Part shown: positions 62,688-64,000 of the stretch, in pieces
Layout: each line of letters opens with the position of its first letter
Position numbering within the stretch: the first letter of the stretch is position 1
DNA from: Bradyrhizobium betae
GTDB taxonomy: Bacteria > Pseudomonadota > Alphaproteobacteria > Rhizobiales > Xanthobacteraceae
DNA length: 64,000 nt
Assembly: GCF_004123905.1 (NCBI RefSeq)
Contig: NZ_MZXW01000013.1
Span: 1-64,000 of the forward strand
Reading direction: 5' to 3'
The notes under the pieces: generated by a model
The model's input: the letters and a program-made list of their open reading frames with translations, nothing else
Told to the model about the DNA's origin: nothing
Database searches by the model: none
Made by a program: the position numbers and the translations under genes

Positions 62688-63959
62688 CTATTCGGTTTGC
62701 TCGACCGCAGCCGGCATCTTCGCGACCGACATCAGGGAACGAGCGACCTGATTGAGCAACTGATCCGCGTTTTCCTCTTCCGCCAGCGACTTCGACAACA
62801 AGCTGACGATGGCGCTGTGACGCAGCTGTTGGGCTAGGTTGCGCGCGGTGCTGTAGCCGGCAATCTCGTAGTGCTCCACGCGTTGCGCCGCACCTATCAA
62901 CGCAAGGTCGGCGGCAGCATCTTCTTTGTCCTCGCCTTCGGCCATGATGTCCTGGCCTTCCTCGACCAGCCCCATCATCCCCTTGCATGGCTTCGCCCGG
63001 GCGGTTTTTCCGAGCAGCTCGAAGCATTCATTGATGCGCTCGATCTGGGTCTCGGTTTCGCCAAGGTGCTGTTCGAACAGCTCGCGCAATTGATCAAAGC
63101 GAGCCGCTTCCGCCATTTTTGGCAGCGCCTTGGTCAATTGTTTTTCCGCGTGCAGAAGATCGCGGAGCTCGTCGAGCAACAGATCGCCGAGGCCAGCCTC
63201 GTCTGCCGGCGGCGAGCTTTCAGTTACGATGGCCGTTGCCGGACCGGGCTCACCAGCCTGGATCGCGGGCGAATCCGTGAAGACCCAATCGCCGCCCTCG
63301 TTCCAGGGGCCGCGGGTGTCGATCTCGCCGTGATCGCCGGCGCCGGTCGAATCGTTGAAGAACTGATCGACGAGGCCAGGCGTCGGCGCGATACGCCCGA
63401 TGCTGAAGGCCGGCTTGCCCATGCTCTCCAGCGCCAGCGAGAACGCCTTCATGTGGGTGATCTCACGCGTCATCAGGAATTGCAGCGCGTCCTTGGTGCC
63501 GGCGTCGTCGCAAAAATTGATCAGCCGTTCGTAGACGATCTTGGCGCGCGCTTCCGCCGCGATGTTGCTGCGCAGGTCGACGTCCAGCTCGCCGGTGATC
63601 TTCAGATAGTCGGCGGTCCAGGCATTTCCTTGCGAATTGAACAGATTGACGCCGCCGCCGCCCGCGATCGCAATCAACGGATCGGCCTCGGCGGCCTGCC
63701 GGTCGAACTTCGAAGGCTTGAGATGCATCCGTGCCAGCGTGCCGACGATCTCCAGATGGCTCAGCTCTTCAGTGCCGATGTCCATCAACAGGTCCTTGCG
63801 ATCTGGGTCTTCGCAATTGAGACCCTGAATCGAATACTGCATGGCCGCTGCCAGTTCGCCGTTGGCGCCGCCGAACTGCTCGAGCAGCATGTTGCCGAAC
63901 CGCGGATCCGGCTCATCGACGCGAACGGTGAACATGAGTTTCTTGACGTGGTGATACAT
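62688..63959 (-). CDS. Manganese catalase fused to YciE-like ferritin domain
   Basis: The 423-residue protein has two four-helix modules. Residues 1-230 are a manganese catalase: Glu35 (GANGELAAAMQY), Glu65/His68 (TEELSHLEIVG), Glu136 (AAEARAKIVYE) and His169 (TREITHMKAF) match the dimanganese ligands. Residues 255-415 are a YciE/DUF892 ferritin-like domain (LLLDELRDLLHAEKQLTKAL, RVEHYEIAGYSTARN). It should remove hydrogen peroxide, with the second domain perhaps binding iron. No signal peptide. The catalase alone is normally ~280-300 residues. Confidence 0.88.
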   Translation of the reverse strand: MYHHVKKLMFTVRVDEPDPRFGNMLLEQFGGANGELAAAMQYSIQGLNCEDPDRKDLLMDIGTEELSHLEIVGTLARMHLKPSKFDRQAAEADPLIAIAGGGGVNLFNSQGNAWTADYLKITGELDVDLRSNIAAEARAKIVYERLINFCDDAGTKDALQFLMTREITHMKAFSLALESMGKPAFSIGRIAPTPGLVDQFFNDSTGAGDHGEIDTRGPWNEGGDWVFTDSPAIQAGEPGPATAIVTESSPPADEAGLGDLLLDELRDLLHAEKQLTKALPKMAEAARFDQLRELFEQHLGETETQIERINECFELLGKTARAKPCKGMMGLVEEGQDIMAEGEDKEDAAADLALIGAAQRVEHYEIAGYSTARNLAQQLRHSAIVSLLSKSLAEEENADQLLNQVARSLMSVAKMPAAVEQTE

Positions 63960-64000
63960 GTGGAAGTGCCCTGGGCTTGAAGGAAGATGAATTCCGAACG

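Overview
This window looks like chromosomal DNA of a Bradyrhizobium-type alphaproteobacterium (Nitrobacteraceae). GC content is high, small proteins of kinds I know from that lineage are present (a DUF2336 protein, PAS_5 proteins, a phasin, a bacterial transglutaminase-like cysteine peptidase, a GrlR-type protein), and so are intergenic repeats typical of it. I see no rRNA, tRNA, CRISPR array, prophage or insertion-sequence transposase.

Layout. 0.3-6.6 kb: DUF2336 protein, lytic transglycosylase, folE-hisI, a divergent NifU/IscU-like scaffold, a ClpP-like exported protein and yidD. 6.6-10.3 kb: a probable regulon in which an XRE-cupin regulator diverges from an MHS-family transporter, a MOSC protein and a PDR/VanB-type reductase. 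10.3-16.7 kb: amino acid permease plus exported protein, a lipoprotein alpha/beta hydrolase behind a possible structured leader, a GrlR-like protein, a small Cys-motif exported protein and an MFS transporter. 16.9-23.4 kb: thrS, a nitroreductase, a beta-lactamase-fold hydrolase and a PAS-GGDEF-EAL protein. 23.4-25.6 kb is a gene-poor repeat island with a truncated aldo/keto reductase. 25.6-35.3 kb: patatin, CBS, rhomboid, a frameshifted GIY-YIG nuclease between repeat copies, PAS_5, a Crp-like regulator, phasin, cupin and acetyltransferase genes. 35.4-44.3 kb: DEAD-box helicase, small stress or detoxification-type proteins, a serine hydrolase coupled to a VOC protein, a zinc dehydrogenase, and a desaturase overlapping an acetyltransferase. 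44.5-51.2 kb: LysE exporter, two MFS transporters, a tandem PilZ protein, a transglutaminase-like peptidase and a CYTH-CHAD protein. 51.4-56.7 kb: amidohydrolase and HdeD, an exported Pro/Arg-rich protein, gene fragments, and an IclR regulator next to a frameshifted tricarboxylate-type receptor. 56.7-62.6 kb: a GntR regulator diverging from a complete PotABCD-like ABC importer ending in a hydantoin/Asp-Glu racemase. The window ends with a manganese catalase fused to a YciE-type ferritin-like domain.

The clearest multi-gene units are the XRE-cupin/MHS/MOSC/reductase group, the GntR-ABC-racemase operon (most likely uptake and racemisation of a hydantoin- or allantoin-like compound) and the coupled serine hydrolase-VOC pair. 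The most unusual material is non-coding or decayed: at least three repeat families, a long conserved intergenic element, a nested hairpin leader, and six broken genes or gene scraps (GIY-YIG, aldo/keto reductase, TTT receptor, PAS_5 tail, transglutaminase tail, an unknown C-terminus).
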